Origin: UBA946 sp031550725
GTDB lineage: Bacteria > Bacillota > Clostridia > Oscillospirales > Ruminococcaceae
NCBI GenBank assembly: GCA_031550725.1
Contig: JAVBOH010000021.1
Span: 70,253 to 134,252, forward strand
Length of the DNA stretch: 64,000 nt
Direction: 5' to 3'
The notes below the pieces were generated by a model. It was not told the DNA's origin and ran no database searches. It was given only the letters and a program-made list of their open reading frames with translations. The position numbers and the translations under genes were made by a program. Shown piece after piece: positions 8,053-16,804 of the stretch (positions within the stretch are counted from its first letter, which is position 1; each line of letters opens with the position of its first letter).

Positions 8053-8785
8053 AATCTATATCCTTAAAAACATTAAATATCACTTTTATAGTTCGGTTTT
8101 TCTGCAAGAAATCTTCCACTGTAGATACAGCAATTTCAGCAGCTTTTTGATTTGGAAAACGAAACTCTCCAGTTGATATACAACAAAATGCAATACTTTC
8201 AAGTTCGTTTTTTACTGCAAACTCAAGACATGATTTATAGCAATCCGAAAGCATTTTGCAATCAGTTTGTGTTGGTACATCATCAATAATCGGTCCGACT
8301 GTATGCAAGACAAACTTAGACGGAAGATTATATGCAGAGGTGATTTTAGCTTTACCTGACGCTTCAAGGTAACCTTGTTTCTGCATAATTTCAGCACATT
8401 CAAGCCTTAACTGCACTCCTGCAAAGGTATGAATACAGTTATCTATACACTTATGCCAAGGACAAAAGCATCCTAGCATCTGACTATTTGCTGCATTTAC
8501 TATTGCATCACATTCAAGTGTTGTTATGTCACCTTTCCAAAGATAAATATTATCCTTTATTTCATCTAGATCAGAAATTTTTGTAATGCCATTTTCATTA
8601 ATAATATCTTGTAAAACGTCGTCCTGTATTTCAAGGAACTCCTTGCTTATAGGCTTTGGAGGTCTTACATTCACAAGACTTTTGAAAATATCAAAATCAT
8701 ATAATCTATCATAATCTGTACAGCCATCCCTGTACTCATCTTTGAGATATTGTATCAGAAATTTTAGCTTTTCAGTTCTTGTCAT
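8024..8785 (-). CDS. Zinc-type macrodomain ADP-ribosylhydrolase
   Basis: The 253-aa protein has an N-terminal helical extension, then a macrodomain with IYLWKGDITTLECDAIVNAANSQML. A Cys/His insertion follows (GCFCPWHKCIDNC), the mark of zinc-dependent macrodomains linked to class M sirtuins. Later motifs LHTVGPII and CCISTGEFRFP fit the ADP-ribose site. It should remove ADP-ribose from protein targets of the adjacent sirtuin. ATG 8785 overlaps the stop of the upstream flavin/ferredoxin gene as ATGA, so translation is coupled. The longer start at 8812 is less likely. Confidence 0.85.
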   Translation of the reverse strand: MTRTEKLKFLIQYLKDEYRDGCTDYDRLYDFDIFKSLVNVRPPKPISKEFLEIQDDVLQDIINENGITKISDLDEIKDNIYLWKGDITTLECDAIVNAANSQMLGCFCPWHKCIDNCIHTFAGVQLRLECAEIMQKQGYLEASGKAKITSAYNLPSKFVLHTVGPIIDDVPTQTDCKMLSDCYKSCLEFAVKNELESIAFCCISTGEFRFPNQKAAEIAVSTVEDFLQKNRTIKVIFNVFKDIDYDIYKKLLR

Positions 8786-9402
8786 AATTTTATCACAGCT
8801 TTCTTGGGACATATTTTATAGCAATTTCCACAATGCAGACAATGCTCTTTTTTTATAATAACTGGTTTTACTGTTATGTCAATGCACTTTTGAGGACATA
8901 AGCTATAACATAGCTTGCAGCCAATACATTCATCATTTACATAATAACCATCAGTATTTATATTTGTATTACCAAAACAAAAATTATCACGTTCAATAGG
9001 CTTTTTTGACAGGTCAAACCATTCTCCTGTACCATCATAAATCTGAAATACAGTTAAGGCAGTTCTTGATTTTTCATCAGGATAAATTTCATTCATATAC
9101 GGATTTTTATCGAAAAGTACAGACAGCATATCACTGCCAATTTCACGCACTTTACCTCTGATTGAAACTGCAATACATGATAATGTATCTTCACCTTTCA
9201 TGCCTGTCAAAGCAATATTCGGTTTGTTTTTAAGTCTTTCATAAAAGCTCTTGCCTTTTGCTGTCAGAAAATAAAGGCTTTCATCATCATAATCCATAAT
9301 ATCAATTGCACATGTTACCGGAAGTCTGTTTTCATCAACTGTTGCTATAACAGTGGAATGTATTTCATTAACAATAAATCCTAGATAATCTTTATTTCCC
9401 AT
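8782..9402 (-). CDS. Pyridoxamine-oxidase-fold flavin protein fused to a 2[4Fe-4S] ferredoxin
   Basis: This 206-aa protein has a split-barrel flavin-binding domain (residues about 1-125, with ATVDENRLPVTCAIDIMDYD) and a C-terminal ferredoxin with two Cys clusters, CIGCKLCYSLCP and CLHCGNCYKICP. It is probably a cytoplasmic redox protein moving electrons between iron-sulfur clusters and FMN. It lies in an operon, 8 bp after the riboflavin-type transporter gene and overlapping the macrodomain gene by 4 bp, which ties flavin supply and redox chemistry to the ADP-ribosylation pair. Exact reaction unknown. Confidence 0.8.
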   Translation of the reverse strand: MGNKDYLGFIVNEIHSTVIATVDENRLPVTCAIDIMDYDDESLYFLTAKGKSFYERLKNKPNIALTGMKGEDTLSCIAVSIRGKVREIGSDMLSVLFDKNPYMNEIYPDEKSRTALTVFQIYDGTGEWFDLSKKPIERDNFCFGNTNINTDGYYVNDECIGCKLCYSLCPQKCIDITVKPVIIKKEHCLHCGNCYKICPKKAVIKL

Positions 9403-9410
9403 TTTAGTAC

Positions 9411-10016
9411 CTATATACCTTTCAATATCGGTGTAAGTCTTTTATATGATAACATAGTAATCAAGCTTATTACAAGTCCTTTAAGTATATTGAACGGAAG
9501 TGCATTAAGCAATACAACATCAGCTTTTGTTTTAATAAACGGAATAAACTCTCCAAATGAAGCTATAACCTGTTCAATTGGCATGAACATTTCAAACATT
9601 GGCAGCAAAACAAAATAATTCATAATAGCTGCCATAATTCCCATAACTACACTTGCAATTATACAGGAAATCCATGCTGTTTTCTTTGTTTTATTAAACC
9701 TGTAAATCATTCCTGCTGTAAACGCAAAGCTTGCACCCATAGCGAAATTTGCGAGTTCTCCAACTCCTCCAGTTGAGGTCGATAATAACTGTAAAGCATT
9801 TTTCACAAGTTCAATTGTTACACCAACTATTGGACCAAAAGCAAATGCTCCGATTAATGCAGGCAAGTCAGATAAATCCATTTTTGCAAATGATGGTGAT
9901 AAAGGAACAGGAAACTCGATAAATGCCAGTAAATACGAAACTGCTGAAAGCATTGCTGTTACTGTAAGAGTTCTGATTTTTGATGAATTGCTTACTAATT
10001 TTTTAGTAATAACCAT
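9411..10016 (-). CDS. ECF transporter S component, riboflavin (RibU) type
   Basis: The 201-aa membrane protein has about six hydrophobic helices. Residues near FPVPLSPSFAKMDLSDLPA and LIGAFAFGPIVGVTIELVKN match the RibU-type substrate-binding component, which captures riboflavin and pairs with a shared EcfAAT module encoded elsewhere. ATG 10016 is chosen because GAGGTG lies 4-10 bases upstream; the frame continues to 10061 without a better site. It is the first gene of the operon leading to the sirtuin. No FMN riboswitch was recognised upstream; a hairpin lies at 10044-10076. Confidence 0.8.
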   Translation of the reverse strand: MVITKKLVSNSSKIRTLTVTAMLSAVSYLLAFIEFPVPLSPSFAKMDLSDLPALIGAFAFGPIVGVTIELVKNALQLLSTSTGGVGELANFAMGASFAFTAGMIYRFNKTKKTAWISCIIASVVMGIMAAIMNYFVLLPMFEMFMPIEQVIASFGEFIPFIKTKADVVLLNALPFNILKGLVISLITMLSYKRLTPILKGI

Positions 10017-10043
10017 GATACACCTCACATAATATTTGTTAAT

Positions 10044-10076
10044 CGAAAGCCACTCATACAATCAGAGTGGCTTTCG
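10044..10076. terminator. Hairpin between flavin-oxidase gene and ECF gene
   Basis: Perfect 12-bp arms CGAAAGCCACTC and GAGTGGCTTTCG enclose a 9-nt loop. There is no T-run on either side, so termination is uncertain; it could be an attenuator or a processing site. Confidence 0.45.
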
Positions 10077-10097
10077 TCATATCTTCTTTGGTAATTA

Positions 10098-10499
10098 TTA
10101 TAATGTGTATTCCTTTGGTGGATTGCCGCTAAAATCAGCAATTACAGCCTTTGCATCTTCAAGATAGAATACTTCAAAGATAGGATTATCAGCAGTATTA
10201 TACTGTCCTTTAACGATTGGATTGTTCATACAACCCTCTTTAACAGCCATGTTATTTTCAAAAACAACCTTACCATTCAATCGTATCCAAGCATATTCAG
10301 GACTTGATACAGAAACCTCAACATAAGGATTTTTCTGCATATCCTTATATACATCCTTTTGGTTGTTTGTGCAGAACCATAGCTTGCCATCCTTTTCAAA
10401 ACAGAACATAAAAGGTCTGCACTTTGCTTTACCGTCTGTACCTACTGTTGCAAGAAACTGTACTGGATTTGCCTCTAAAAATTTTACTACATCATTCAT
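10098..10499 (-). CDS. Pyridoxamine 5'-phosphate oxidase-family protein
   Basis: The 133-aa single-domain split barrel has VQFLATVGTDGKAKCRPFMF and WFCTNNQKDVYKDMQKNP, typical of small flavin-binding oxidoreductases of unknown substrate. ATG 10499 has GGAGG at the right distance (10507-10511). It is transcribed divergently from the HxlR regulator and both promoters flank a near-palindromic site, so it is the likely HxlR target. This is a common arrangement for redox-sensing HxlR proteins. Confidence 0.82.
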   Translation of the reverse strand: MNDVVKFLEANPVQFLATVGTDGKAKCRPFMFCFEKDGKLWFCTNNQKDVYKDMQKNPYVEVSVSSPEYAWIRLNGKVVFENNMAVKEGCMNNPIVKGQYNTADNPIFEVFYLEDAKAVIADFSGNPPKEYTL

Positions 10500-10570
10500 A
10501 ATGATATCCTCCATTAAAATATAAATTTGTTACGGAGAAATTTAAGCGCTTAATTTCTTTCCTTGATATT

Positions 10571-10599
10571 ATGATAACACCAATCTGTATGCTTGTAAA
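10571..10599 (-). promoter_or_regulatory. Promoter of the flavin-oxidase gene
   Basis: Minus-strand -35 TTTACA (10594-10599) and -10 TATCAT (10571-10576) are separated by 17 bp. The transcript start falls about 65 bases before the gene. Confidence 0.6.
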
Positions 10600-10621
10600 G
10601 TACGCACTTTATTGTGGTATA

Positions 10622-10637
10622 GTTACCTCTAGGTGAC
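10622..10637. promoter_or_regulatory. Candidate HxlR operator
   Basis: GTTACCT, two bases, AGGTGAC: a dyad with one mismatch lying between the two divergent promoters, as expected for an HxlR dimer controlling itself and the flavin-oxidase gene. Confidence 0.45.
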
Positions 10638-10679
10638 AATTGCGTATTTATGAGGTTTAATACGATAAAAAAATTTACA

Positions 10680-10708
10680 TTGAAAGTTATAGTAATATAT
10701 GATATAAT
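10680..10708 (+). promoter_or_regulatory. Promoter of the HxlR gene
   Basis: -35 TTGAAA (10680-10685), 17-bp spacer, -10 TATAAT (10703-10708). GGAGGTATACAT precedes the ATG at 10766. Confidence 0.75.
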
Positions 10709-10765
10709 AGCCTAAATGGATTATACATCCGAAAATAAACTATTACGATAATTGGAGGTATACAT

Positions 10766-11092
10766 ATGTCTGAAAAAATACAGTTGCCTGCTTGTCCTGT
10801 TGAAACAACATTAATGCTTATCGGTGATAAGTGGAAAGTTTTAATACTTCGTGATTTAATGGATGATACCAAACGTTTTGGCGAATTAAGGCGTTCTATT
10901 GGTAATGTTTCACAGAAGGTACTTACTGCTAATCTGCGTGATATGGAGGATAAGGGAATTTTAACAAGAACTGTTTATGCAGAAGTTCCTCCAAGAGTTG
11001 AATACTCTCTTACAGACTTAGGCAGAAGTCTTTCTCCTATACTTGATGCAATGACAGCGTGGGGTGATGATTACAAGGCGAATTATGCATAA
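10766..11092 (+). CDS. HxlR-family winged-helix regulator
   Basis: This 108-aa regulator has the family start CPVETTLMLIGDKWKVLILRD (Cys near residue 10, a common redox-sensing position), the recognition region FGELRRSIGNVSQKVLTANL and the wing RVEYSLTDLGRSL. Length is standard. It likely represses the divergent flavin-oxidase gene and itself through the dyad at 10622. A strong terminator follows, so it is monocistronic. Confidence 0.9.
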   Translation: MSEKIQLPACPVETTLMLIGDKWKVLILRDLMDDTKRFGELRRSIGNVSQKVLTANLRDMEDKGILTRTVYAEVPPRVEYSLTDLGRSLSPILDAMTAWGDDYKANYA

Positions 11093-11130
11093 ATATATTT
11101 TCGGTATTAAAACAGCATGTAATAAAAAAC

Positions 11131-11166
11131 AAAGCAATCTGAATTTTGAGATTCAGATTGCTTTTT
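11131..11166 (+). terminator. Terminator of the HxlR gene
   Basis: AAAGCAATCTGAAT (11131-11144) and ATTCAGATTGCTTT (11151-11164) form a 14-bp perfect stem with a 6-nt loop, ending in TTTTTAG. Confidence 0.88.
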
Positions 11167-11306
11167 AGTTTACTACCTATTTTACTATTAGAAAAAATAT
11201 TAAACCTTTATAAAAAGCAATAGTTTTGTATCCATAATCTTTTAGGTAACAATATGCTAATTATATTAGGTGAAGTTTTTATATACTGAGTGGATTAAAT
11301 AAGTTG

Positions 11307-11888
11307 TCAGACAATATCAGGTGCATTTCTTAGCAGCTCAGGAATAGAAACCCGCAAAACCAACGAAAGATATTGAATAGTTTTCTCTTTACTGCGGAGC
11401 TTATTCCCTTTAAACCATTCAATTATCATTCCAGCTATTGCTTCGCTGTACATTCCACATAGGAACAATTTAAAATCATCAGAAACCTTAAGTGAAAGTT
11501 CTTTTTCTGCACCATCAATAAAAATCCTGACAATATCATTAAAGTCATTAAATAAAAACCGTTTCATTTCATCCCTGCCGAGTGAATCATATGCACAATT
11601 GAGGATATGATTATTTACTTCAACATAATCAATTACAAATGCAATTGCTTCCTCATAATCCACCAGTAAATCAAACTGCTTCACTATTTCAATAGCTTCC
11701 TGTTCAAGCATCCATTTGAGCAAAGAATATATATCCTCAAAATGATAATAAAACGTTTTTCTGTTTACGTTGCAATCGGTTATAATCTCAGTTACGGTAA
11801 TTTTACTTAGTGGCTTTATATTCATATGCTTTTTCAGTGATGCTGAAAGAGCTTTTTTTGTGTTTAATGACGTTTCTTCATGTTTCAT
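11307..11888 (-). CDS. TetR/AcrR-family regulator
   Basis: This 193-aa regulator has an N-terminal helix-turn-helix with ITVTEIITDCNVNRKTFYYHFEDIY, the classic TetR recognition helix, and a C-terminal ligand domain of the TetR_C type seen in DhaS-like proteins. The ATG at 11888 is used; an upstream in-frame extension to 11915 has no better ribosome site. It is divergent from the MMPL exporter operon, its probable target. An inverted repeat sits within its own promoter, suggesting autorepression. Confidence 0.87.
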   Translation of the reverse strand: MKHEETSLNTKKALSASLKKHMNIKPLSKITVTEIITDCNVNRKTFYYHFEDIYSLLKWMLEQEAIEIVKQFDLLVDYEEAIAFVIDYVEVNNHILNCAYDSLGRDEMKRFLFNDFNDIVRIFIDGAEKELSLKVSDDFKLFLCGMYSEAIAGMIIEWFKGNKLRSKEKTIQYLSLVLRVSIPELLRNAPDIV

Positions 11889-11992
11889 ATTAATGCCCAT
11901 GCCTTTCCTGCACAAATTGCCATGAAATTCAGCATGGGCATCCGTGTCGTTTTTATTATTATTTTGAGTACATCTTTCACGTTAATACTCAT
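11885..11992 (-). CDS. Possible 35-aa upstream peptide coupled to the TetR gene
   Basis: A frame starting at ATG 11992, after AAGAAAGGA, ends in a TGA that overlaps the regulator start as ATGA. The encoded peptide is hydrophobic and basic with no recognised family. The ribosome site is too close to be ideal, so the case rests mainly on the overlap. Confidence 0.3.
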   Translation of the reverse strand: MSINVKDVLKIIIKTTRMPMLNFMAICAGKAWALI

Positions 11993-12023
11993 TCCTTTCT
12001 TAGCACAAACTTCTCATGTATTT

Positions 12024-12058
12024 ATTATACACTTGTCCATGAAAAATACAATGGACAA
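12024..12058 (-). promoter_or_regulatory. TetR gene promoter with internal operator
   Basis: Minus-strand -10 TATAAT (12024-12029) and a -35-like TTGTAT (12046-12051) with a 16-bp spacer. The inverted repeat TTGTCCAT (12033-12040) and ATGGACAA (12051-12058), spacing 10, covers the spacer and the -35, a typical autorepressor position. Confidence 0.55.
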
Positions 12059-12061
12059 TAT

Positions 12062-12121
12062 GGGTAATTTGTATAACAAATTTTTGGGTAACAAATAATT
12101 TGAGTAACAAATTTATTACCC
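12062..12121. repeat. Repeated ACAAAT motifs in the tetR-MMPL intergenic region
   Basis: Three copies of a GTAACAAAT-like motif (about 12071, 12088 and 12105) lie inside outer arms GGGTAA and TTACCC. They are positioned between the two divergent promoters and could bind a regulator or form a hairpin. Confidence 0.4.
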
Positions 12122-12159
12122 AAATTGCTTGTCTTTGTCCGATTTTACACAAAACCATA

Positions 12160-12199
12160 TACATTGACCGTTTTAATGTACATGGCTTACATGTATAAT
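12160..12199 (+). promoter_or_regulatory. Promoter and candidate operator of the MMPL operon
   Basis: -10 TATAAT at 12194-12199 with a weak -35 TTTTAA (12171-12176), 17-bp spacing. The dyad TACATT, 9 bases, AATGTA (12160-12180) overlaps the -35 region. Transcription would start near 12206, which rules out the ATG at 12201 as the start of the first gene. Confidence 0.5.
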
Positions 12200-12227
12200 C
12201 ATGAATGTAGGAAAGAGGTGTATTTGT

Positions 12228-12539
12228 GTGGAGGAAAAATATGATATTGTTATGACAGTTCCAATTGGAAAGCGACATGGTAATATGTATGTTCAAATAA
12301 ATGGAGATGAAATCAGTGGTACTATTGACATTCTCGGAGCAAGTGAAAGCTTTTCGGGAACTATCCAAAATGATGGATGCTTTGAAATAATAGGCAATTT
12401 GAAAACTCTTGTAAGTACAATCCCATATCATTCAACTGGAAAGATAACTACTGATGAAATTGAGCTTACTCTGCTATGTCCCAAAAATAAATTTTATATA
12501 ACAGGAAAGGTGACAAATGAAAATGAAACGATTTTATAA
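12228..12539 (+). CDS. Small conserved-looking cytoplasmic protein of the MMPL operon
   Basis: The 103-aa protein is predicted to be all-beta (YDIVMTVPIGKRHGNMYVQI and similar strands), with no signal peptide and no recognised family. The start is a GTG: GAAAGAGGTG ends 7 bases before 12228, while the earlier ATG at 12201 lies upstream of the expected transcription start. It overlaps the MMPL gene by 23 bases, so it is co-translated with it. It may be an accessory or sensor protein of the exporter. Confidence 0.65.
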   Translation: MEEKYDIVMTVPIGKRHGNMYVQINGDEISGTIDILGASESFSGTIQNDGCFEIIGNLKTLVSTIPYHSTGKITTDEIELTLLCPKNKFYITGKVTNENETIL

Positions 12540-14634
12540 CCAAATAGTAAATCATCCGAAATTAATAATTATCACATTTTCGGTATTATTTATTATATGC
12601 TTTATATGTAAGCAATTAGTTGCTGTTAATTATGATATGAATGATTATCTGCCATCTGAAAGTCCGTCAACTATTGCACTTGAAGTTATGGAAAATGAAT
12701 ATGACGGCGGTATTCCAAACGCTCGTGTCATGATAGAAAACTGCACAATTCCACAAGCACTTGAGTATAAAAATCAAATCATGTGCGTTGACGGTGTAAC
12801 TGATGTTACATGGCTTGATGATGTAACGGATATTACTATACCTCTGGAATTTATGGATAGTGCAAATACAGAAAACTATTATAAAGATTGCAATGCCTTG
12901 TTTTCGGTAACAATTACTGAGGATAAACGTATTGATGCAGTTGCTGAAATAAGAGAAATAATCGGTGAAAATAATGCTATGACAGGTTCTGCTGTTTCTA
13001 CTGCTGCTGCTACAACCAGCACTGTAAATGAGGTATCCAAAATTGCAATCGTTGGAGTATTATTTGTATTATTCGTATTGCTTTTAACTACAACATCCTG
13101 GGCAGAGCCATTCATAATACTAATCGGACTTGGTATTGCTGTTGTTATAAATGCTGGCAGTAACTTAATTTTCGGTGAAGTTTCATTTGTAACAAATGCT
13201 GCAGGAAACATATTGCAGCTTGCTGTTTCACTTGATTATTCTGTATTTTTACTGCACCGTTTTGTTGAATGCCGTGAGAAAAATTCTGATGTAAAATGTG
13301 CTATGGTTGATGCTTTGACACAATCCACAACATCCATTCTTTCAAGTGGACTTACAACAGTTATCGGATTTTTAGCATTATGCTTAATGCAGTTTAAAAT
13401 CGGTCCTGATTTAGGTTTAGCACTTGCAAAGGGTATTTCAATAAGTCTTATAACAGTGTTTGTTTTCATGCCAGTATTAATTCTTGGTACATACAAGCTG
13501 ATTGATAAAACAAAGCATCGCTCTTTTATGCCATCCTTTAAAACATTCGGAAAAGTAATACTTAAAATAATGATACCATGTGCATGTGTGTTTGCAATTT
13601 TGATTGTACCATGTTATCTTGCATCAAATTCCAACAGCTTTTATTATGGTGCATCACATATTTTCGGCACAGAAACTAAACTTGGCGCTGATACAGAAAA
13701 AATCGAGCAAACCTTTGGGAAAAGTGACACCTATGTCCTAATGATACCAAAGAATTATAATTCTTTGAATATCAATTCTTCAGAAGATACAGTAATTCAA
13801 AAGGATTTATCACATGAATTAAATGAATTGCCACAGGTTAAAAGCATACTATCATATGTTGATACAGTAGGCTCAGAAATCCCTGAACAGTATCTTGATG
13901 AAAATACTTTATCAAAGCTCAATTCTGATAAATATACTAGAATGGTGTTATCCGTTGATGTAGATTATGAGGGTGATGAAACCTTTTCACTAATCGAAAA
14001 TATAAGAGGAATAGCAGAAAAATATTATCCTAGTGAATGGTATCTTGCAGGTGAAGGTGTATCAACCTATGACTTGATGGATACAGTTACAGACGACATG
14101 GTTAAGGTTAATTTACTTGCAATCGGAGCAGTATTCCTCGTACTTTTACTTACAATGAAATCAGTGTCATTACCTGTAATTTTAGTGCTTGGAATTGAAA
14201 CTGCTATATGGATAAATCTATCGTTCACATATTTTGCAAACAGCACAATTTTCTATATTGCATACTTAATAATAAGCTCAATTCAACTTGGTGCAACAGT
14301 GGATTATGCAATTTTATTCACTGACAGATACAAGGAATTCAGACAAACACAGGATAAAAAATCATCTATCATAAGTACAATATCAGCTTGTACAGTATCA
14401 ATAATGACATCCGCAAGTGTACTCACCGTTGTAGGATTTTTACTTGGAATTATATCAACTCATGGTCTTTTATCACAGCTTGGATTTTTCCTTGGCAGAG
14501 GAACATTATGCTCACTTGTCATTGTATTGTTTGTACTGCCAGCATTATTATATCTGTTCGATGGTTTGTTCATAAAGAAAAAACAGGGCATAAAATCATA
14601 TTCAAATTCTAAACAAGTGGAGGTACGTTCATAA
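12517..14634 (+). CDS. MMPL/RND-family exporter
   Basis: This 705-aa membrane protein has two repeated halves, each with one N-terminal helix, a large outer loop and a five-helix bundle. RND-type motifs are visible in both halves: LQLAVSLDYSVFLLHRF (first) and IQLGATVDYAILFTDRYKEF (second). It exports lipids or hydrophobic compounds using the proton gradient. ATG 12517 follows AGGAAAGGTG; the stop overlaps the next start as TAATG. It is controlled by the divergent TetR gene, by position. Substrate unknown. Confidence 0.9.
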   Translation: MKMKRFYNQIVNHPKLIIITFSVLFIICFICKQLVAVNYDMNDYLPSESPSTIALEVMENEYDGGIPNARVMIENCTIPQALEYKNQIMCVDGVTDVTWLDDVTDITIPLEFMDSANTENYYKDCNALFSVTITEDKRIDAVAEIREIIGENNAMTGSAVSTAAATTSTVNEVSKIAIVGVLFVLFVLLLTTTSWAEPFIILIGLGIAVVINAGSNLIFGEVSFVTNAAGNILQLAVSLDYSVFLLHRFVECREKNSDVKCAMVDALTQSTTSILSSGLTTVIGFLALCLMQFKIGPDLGLALAKGISISLITVFVFMPVLILGTYKLIDKTKHRSFMPSFKTFGKVILKIMIPCACVFAILIVPCYLASNSNSFYYGASHIFGTETKLGADTEKIEQTFGKSDTYVLMIPKNYNSLNINSSEDTVIQKDLSHELNELPQVKSILSYVDTVGSEIPEQYLDENTLSKLNSDKYTRMVLSVDVDYEGDETFSLIENIRGIAEKYYPSEWYLAGEGVSTYDLMDTVTDDMVKVNLLAIGAVFLVLLLTMKSVSLPVILVLGIETAIWINLSFTYFANSTIFYIAYLIISSIQLGATVDYAILFTDRYKEFRQTQDKKSSIISTISACTVSIMTSASVLTVVGFLLGIISTHGLLSQLGFFLGRGTLCSLVIVLFVLPALLYLFDGLFIKKKQGIKSYSNSKQVEVRS

Positions 14635-16616
14635 TGAAAAATACAAAGAAAATTGTTGCTCTTATTCTAGCATTATCAATGATAAGTTCGCTGTCTTTAT
14701 CAGCATATGCAAACAGTACAGTAACCCCAAAGGAAGAAGTTATATACATTATCACTGATGCAAACGGAAATGTTAATACCATAAATGCAGTTAATATTTT
14801 TGGTACTGGTGATGTAATAGATTATGGTGATTATACAGCCGTAAAAATGCTTACAACAAATGATAAAATCATTCAGGACAATGATAAAATAACATTCACA
14901 TCAAATACAGATAAGGTGTATTATCAAGGAACAATAAACGAAAAACAAATTCCGTGGAATATATCTATTCGCTATTTTCTTGATGGAATTGAATACTCAC
15001 AAGCTGAAATTGCTGGTAAAACTGGTGCTCTAGAAATTCATTTTAATATATCAAAAAATGAAAAATGCAATGGTGATTTTTATGAAAACTATGCTTTGCA
15101 ATCCACTTTTTTACTTGATACAAACAAGTGTATTAACATAGTAGCTGATGATGCAACCATTGCAAATGTTGGCTCAGATAAGCAACTCACCTACACAATT
15201 TTAGCAGGCAGAGGAATTGATACCGTAATCAAAGCTGATGTTACAGATTTTGAGATGGATGCAGTATCAATCAACGGAATACAGCTAAATTTAAGCATTG
15301 ACATTGATGATGAAATACTGCTTGAAAAAGTGAGCGAATTAATGGATGCTACTAAAAAAATAGGTGATGGCTCAAATGAACTTAATACAGGCGTAAGTGA
15401 ACTTCAAAATGGAGCAAAATCGCTTAAAGATGGTGCTTCTGCATTAAATAGCGGTGCAAGCGAGCTTGATAATGGTATTGCCTCATTGAAAACAGGAATT
15501 GATACTGTTCAGTCAGGACTTAATACCTTAAACAAGCAATCTGAAACATTAACTTCTGGTTCATCACAAATTAAAACAGCTCTCAAAACTATTCAAACAA
15601 ATTTGAACAATGTATCCATGCAGGCAGATGAATTATCAACACTTACAAATGCTTCAAATTCTATTAAAAAGGGTATTGATGATTTATATATTGGTGTTCA
15701 GAAATTGCAGAAAAGTTTAGACTATAATCAGTATAAAAGTTTGATGAATAGTAATGGTTTAGATATTGATGTACTTAAAGCAGGCAATGAAAAAACTATA
15801 TCAGAATTATCTTCGCAAATTACTGAACTAAAATCATCATTATCAAAAATTCAAGGTGTTACTGGATATGAAAATACTGTAAAAGAACTTAAAACACAGA
15901 TTGCAAATCTCGAAAATATAGTGACTTTGTTAAAAGGTAATAATGCATCTATTACAGGTACAGAAACTTATATTAATACGGTTTCAGCAGGCGTTACAGA
16001 CTTATCTAATGGAATAAAAGAACTAAAAAACCAGTATACAAAATTTGATTTAGCGATTTCAAATTTAGTGAAGAAGTTAAGTGATACTGTTATAAATATG
16101 TCAAGTCTTTCTGATGGTATAAATACTTTGGTTGTAAAATATTCAGAGCTTGATACTGGTATTATTGAGTATACGAATGGAGTTGCAAGCTTAGTTTCAG
16201 GGTATAAAATGATTACTGACGGTGCTGAAAATCTAGCACTTGGAAGTAAGAATTTATTATCTGCCACAAATGAATTATCCTCTGGTGCAGATGAACTATA
16301 CGACGGAGTTGTAAAACTTTATGAAGGCTTGGCAGAGTTATCTTCTGGAGCAAATGGGCTTAATTCCAAGACATCTGATATGGACGTACAAATCGAGGAA
16401 CAAATTGATTGTATGTTATCTGCTATAAGCGGTGGGAATACAGAATTAAAATCCTTTGTATCAGATAAAAATAAAAATGTTAAGTCAGTACAATTTGTTA
16501 TTAAAACATCTGCTATTGAAAAAGCAACAGTTGCAGAAGATGTTATAACCGAAACTGTTAAGCTTACTTTTTGGCAAAAGCTGCTTAAGCTGTTTGGTTT
16601 GTATAAGGGTAATTAG
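14634..16616 (+). CDS. YhgE/Pip-like secreted protein with heptad repeats
   Basis: The 660-aa protein has a signal peptide (MKNTKKIVALILALSMIS and onward to SAYAN), a beta-rich N-terminal domain, then long repeats of LxxGxxxLxxG type (for example LNTGVSELQNGAKSL, GASELDNGIASL) and coiled-coil segments. The C terminus FWQKLLKLFGLYKGN is amphipathic. Such heptad proteins accompany MMPL or YhgE exporters and probably form a periplasm-like adaptor or tether. It overlaps the MMPL stop by one base and is the last gene of the operon. No terminator was clearly seen. Confidence 0.8.
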   Translation: MKNTKKIVALILALSMISSLSLSAYANSTVTPKEEVIYIITDANGNVNTINAVNIFGTGDVIDYGDYTAVKMLTTNDKIIQDNDKITFTSNTDKVYYQGTINEKQIPWNISIRYFLDGIEYSQAEIAGKTGALEIHFNISKNEKCNGDFYENYALQSTFLLDTNKCINIVADDATIANVGSDKQLTYTILAGRGIDTVIKADVTDFEMDAVSINGIQLNLSIDIDDEILLEKVSELMDATKKIGDGSNELNTGVSELQNGAKSLKDGASALNSGASELDNGIASLKTGIDTVQSGLNTLNKQSETLTSGSSQIKTALKTIQTNLNNVSMQADELSTLTNASNSIKKGIDDLYIGVQKLQKSLDYNQYKSLMNSNGLDIDVLKAGNEKTISELSSQITELKSSLSKIQGVTGYENTVKELKTQIANLENIVTLLKGNNASITGTETYINTVSAGVTDLSNGIKELKNQYTKFDLAISNLVKKLSDTVINMSSLSDGINTLVVKYSELDTGIIEYTNGVASLVSGYKMITDGAENLALGSKNLLSATNELSSGADELYDGVVKLYEGLAELSSGANGLNSKTSDMDVQIEEQIDCMLSAISGGNTELKSFVSDKNKNVKSVQFVIKTSAIEKATVAEDVITETVKLTFWQKLLKLFGLYKGN

Positions 16617-16804
16617 TATTAATGACTGTTAGAAAAAGCCTTGTTTCACTTATCTGAAAATTTTATTTAAGTGGTGTTTAAAAATCAATGCTTATACCTC
16701 TTTCATAGTTAATTAACCATTGTGAGAATTTTTCGATACAGATACATTTGATAATTTGGAGTAGGAAATCAAGTAAACTTATAGTATGGGATATTCTTAT
16801 AAAC

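Noticed and set aside
10017..10097. FMN riboswitch before the RibU-type gene
   Set aside because: The stretch is only 80 bases with one simple hairpin; none of the conserved FMN aptamer motifs was seen.
12000..12431. A 143-codon minus-strand frame over the tetR-MMPL intergenic region
   Set aside because: It covers promoters and the start of the small MMPL-operon gene, has no ribosome site and a composition typical of antisense shadow frames.
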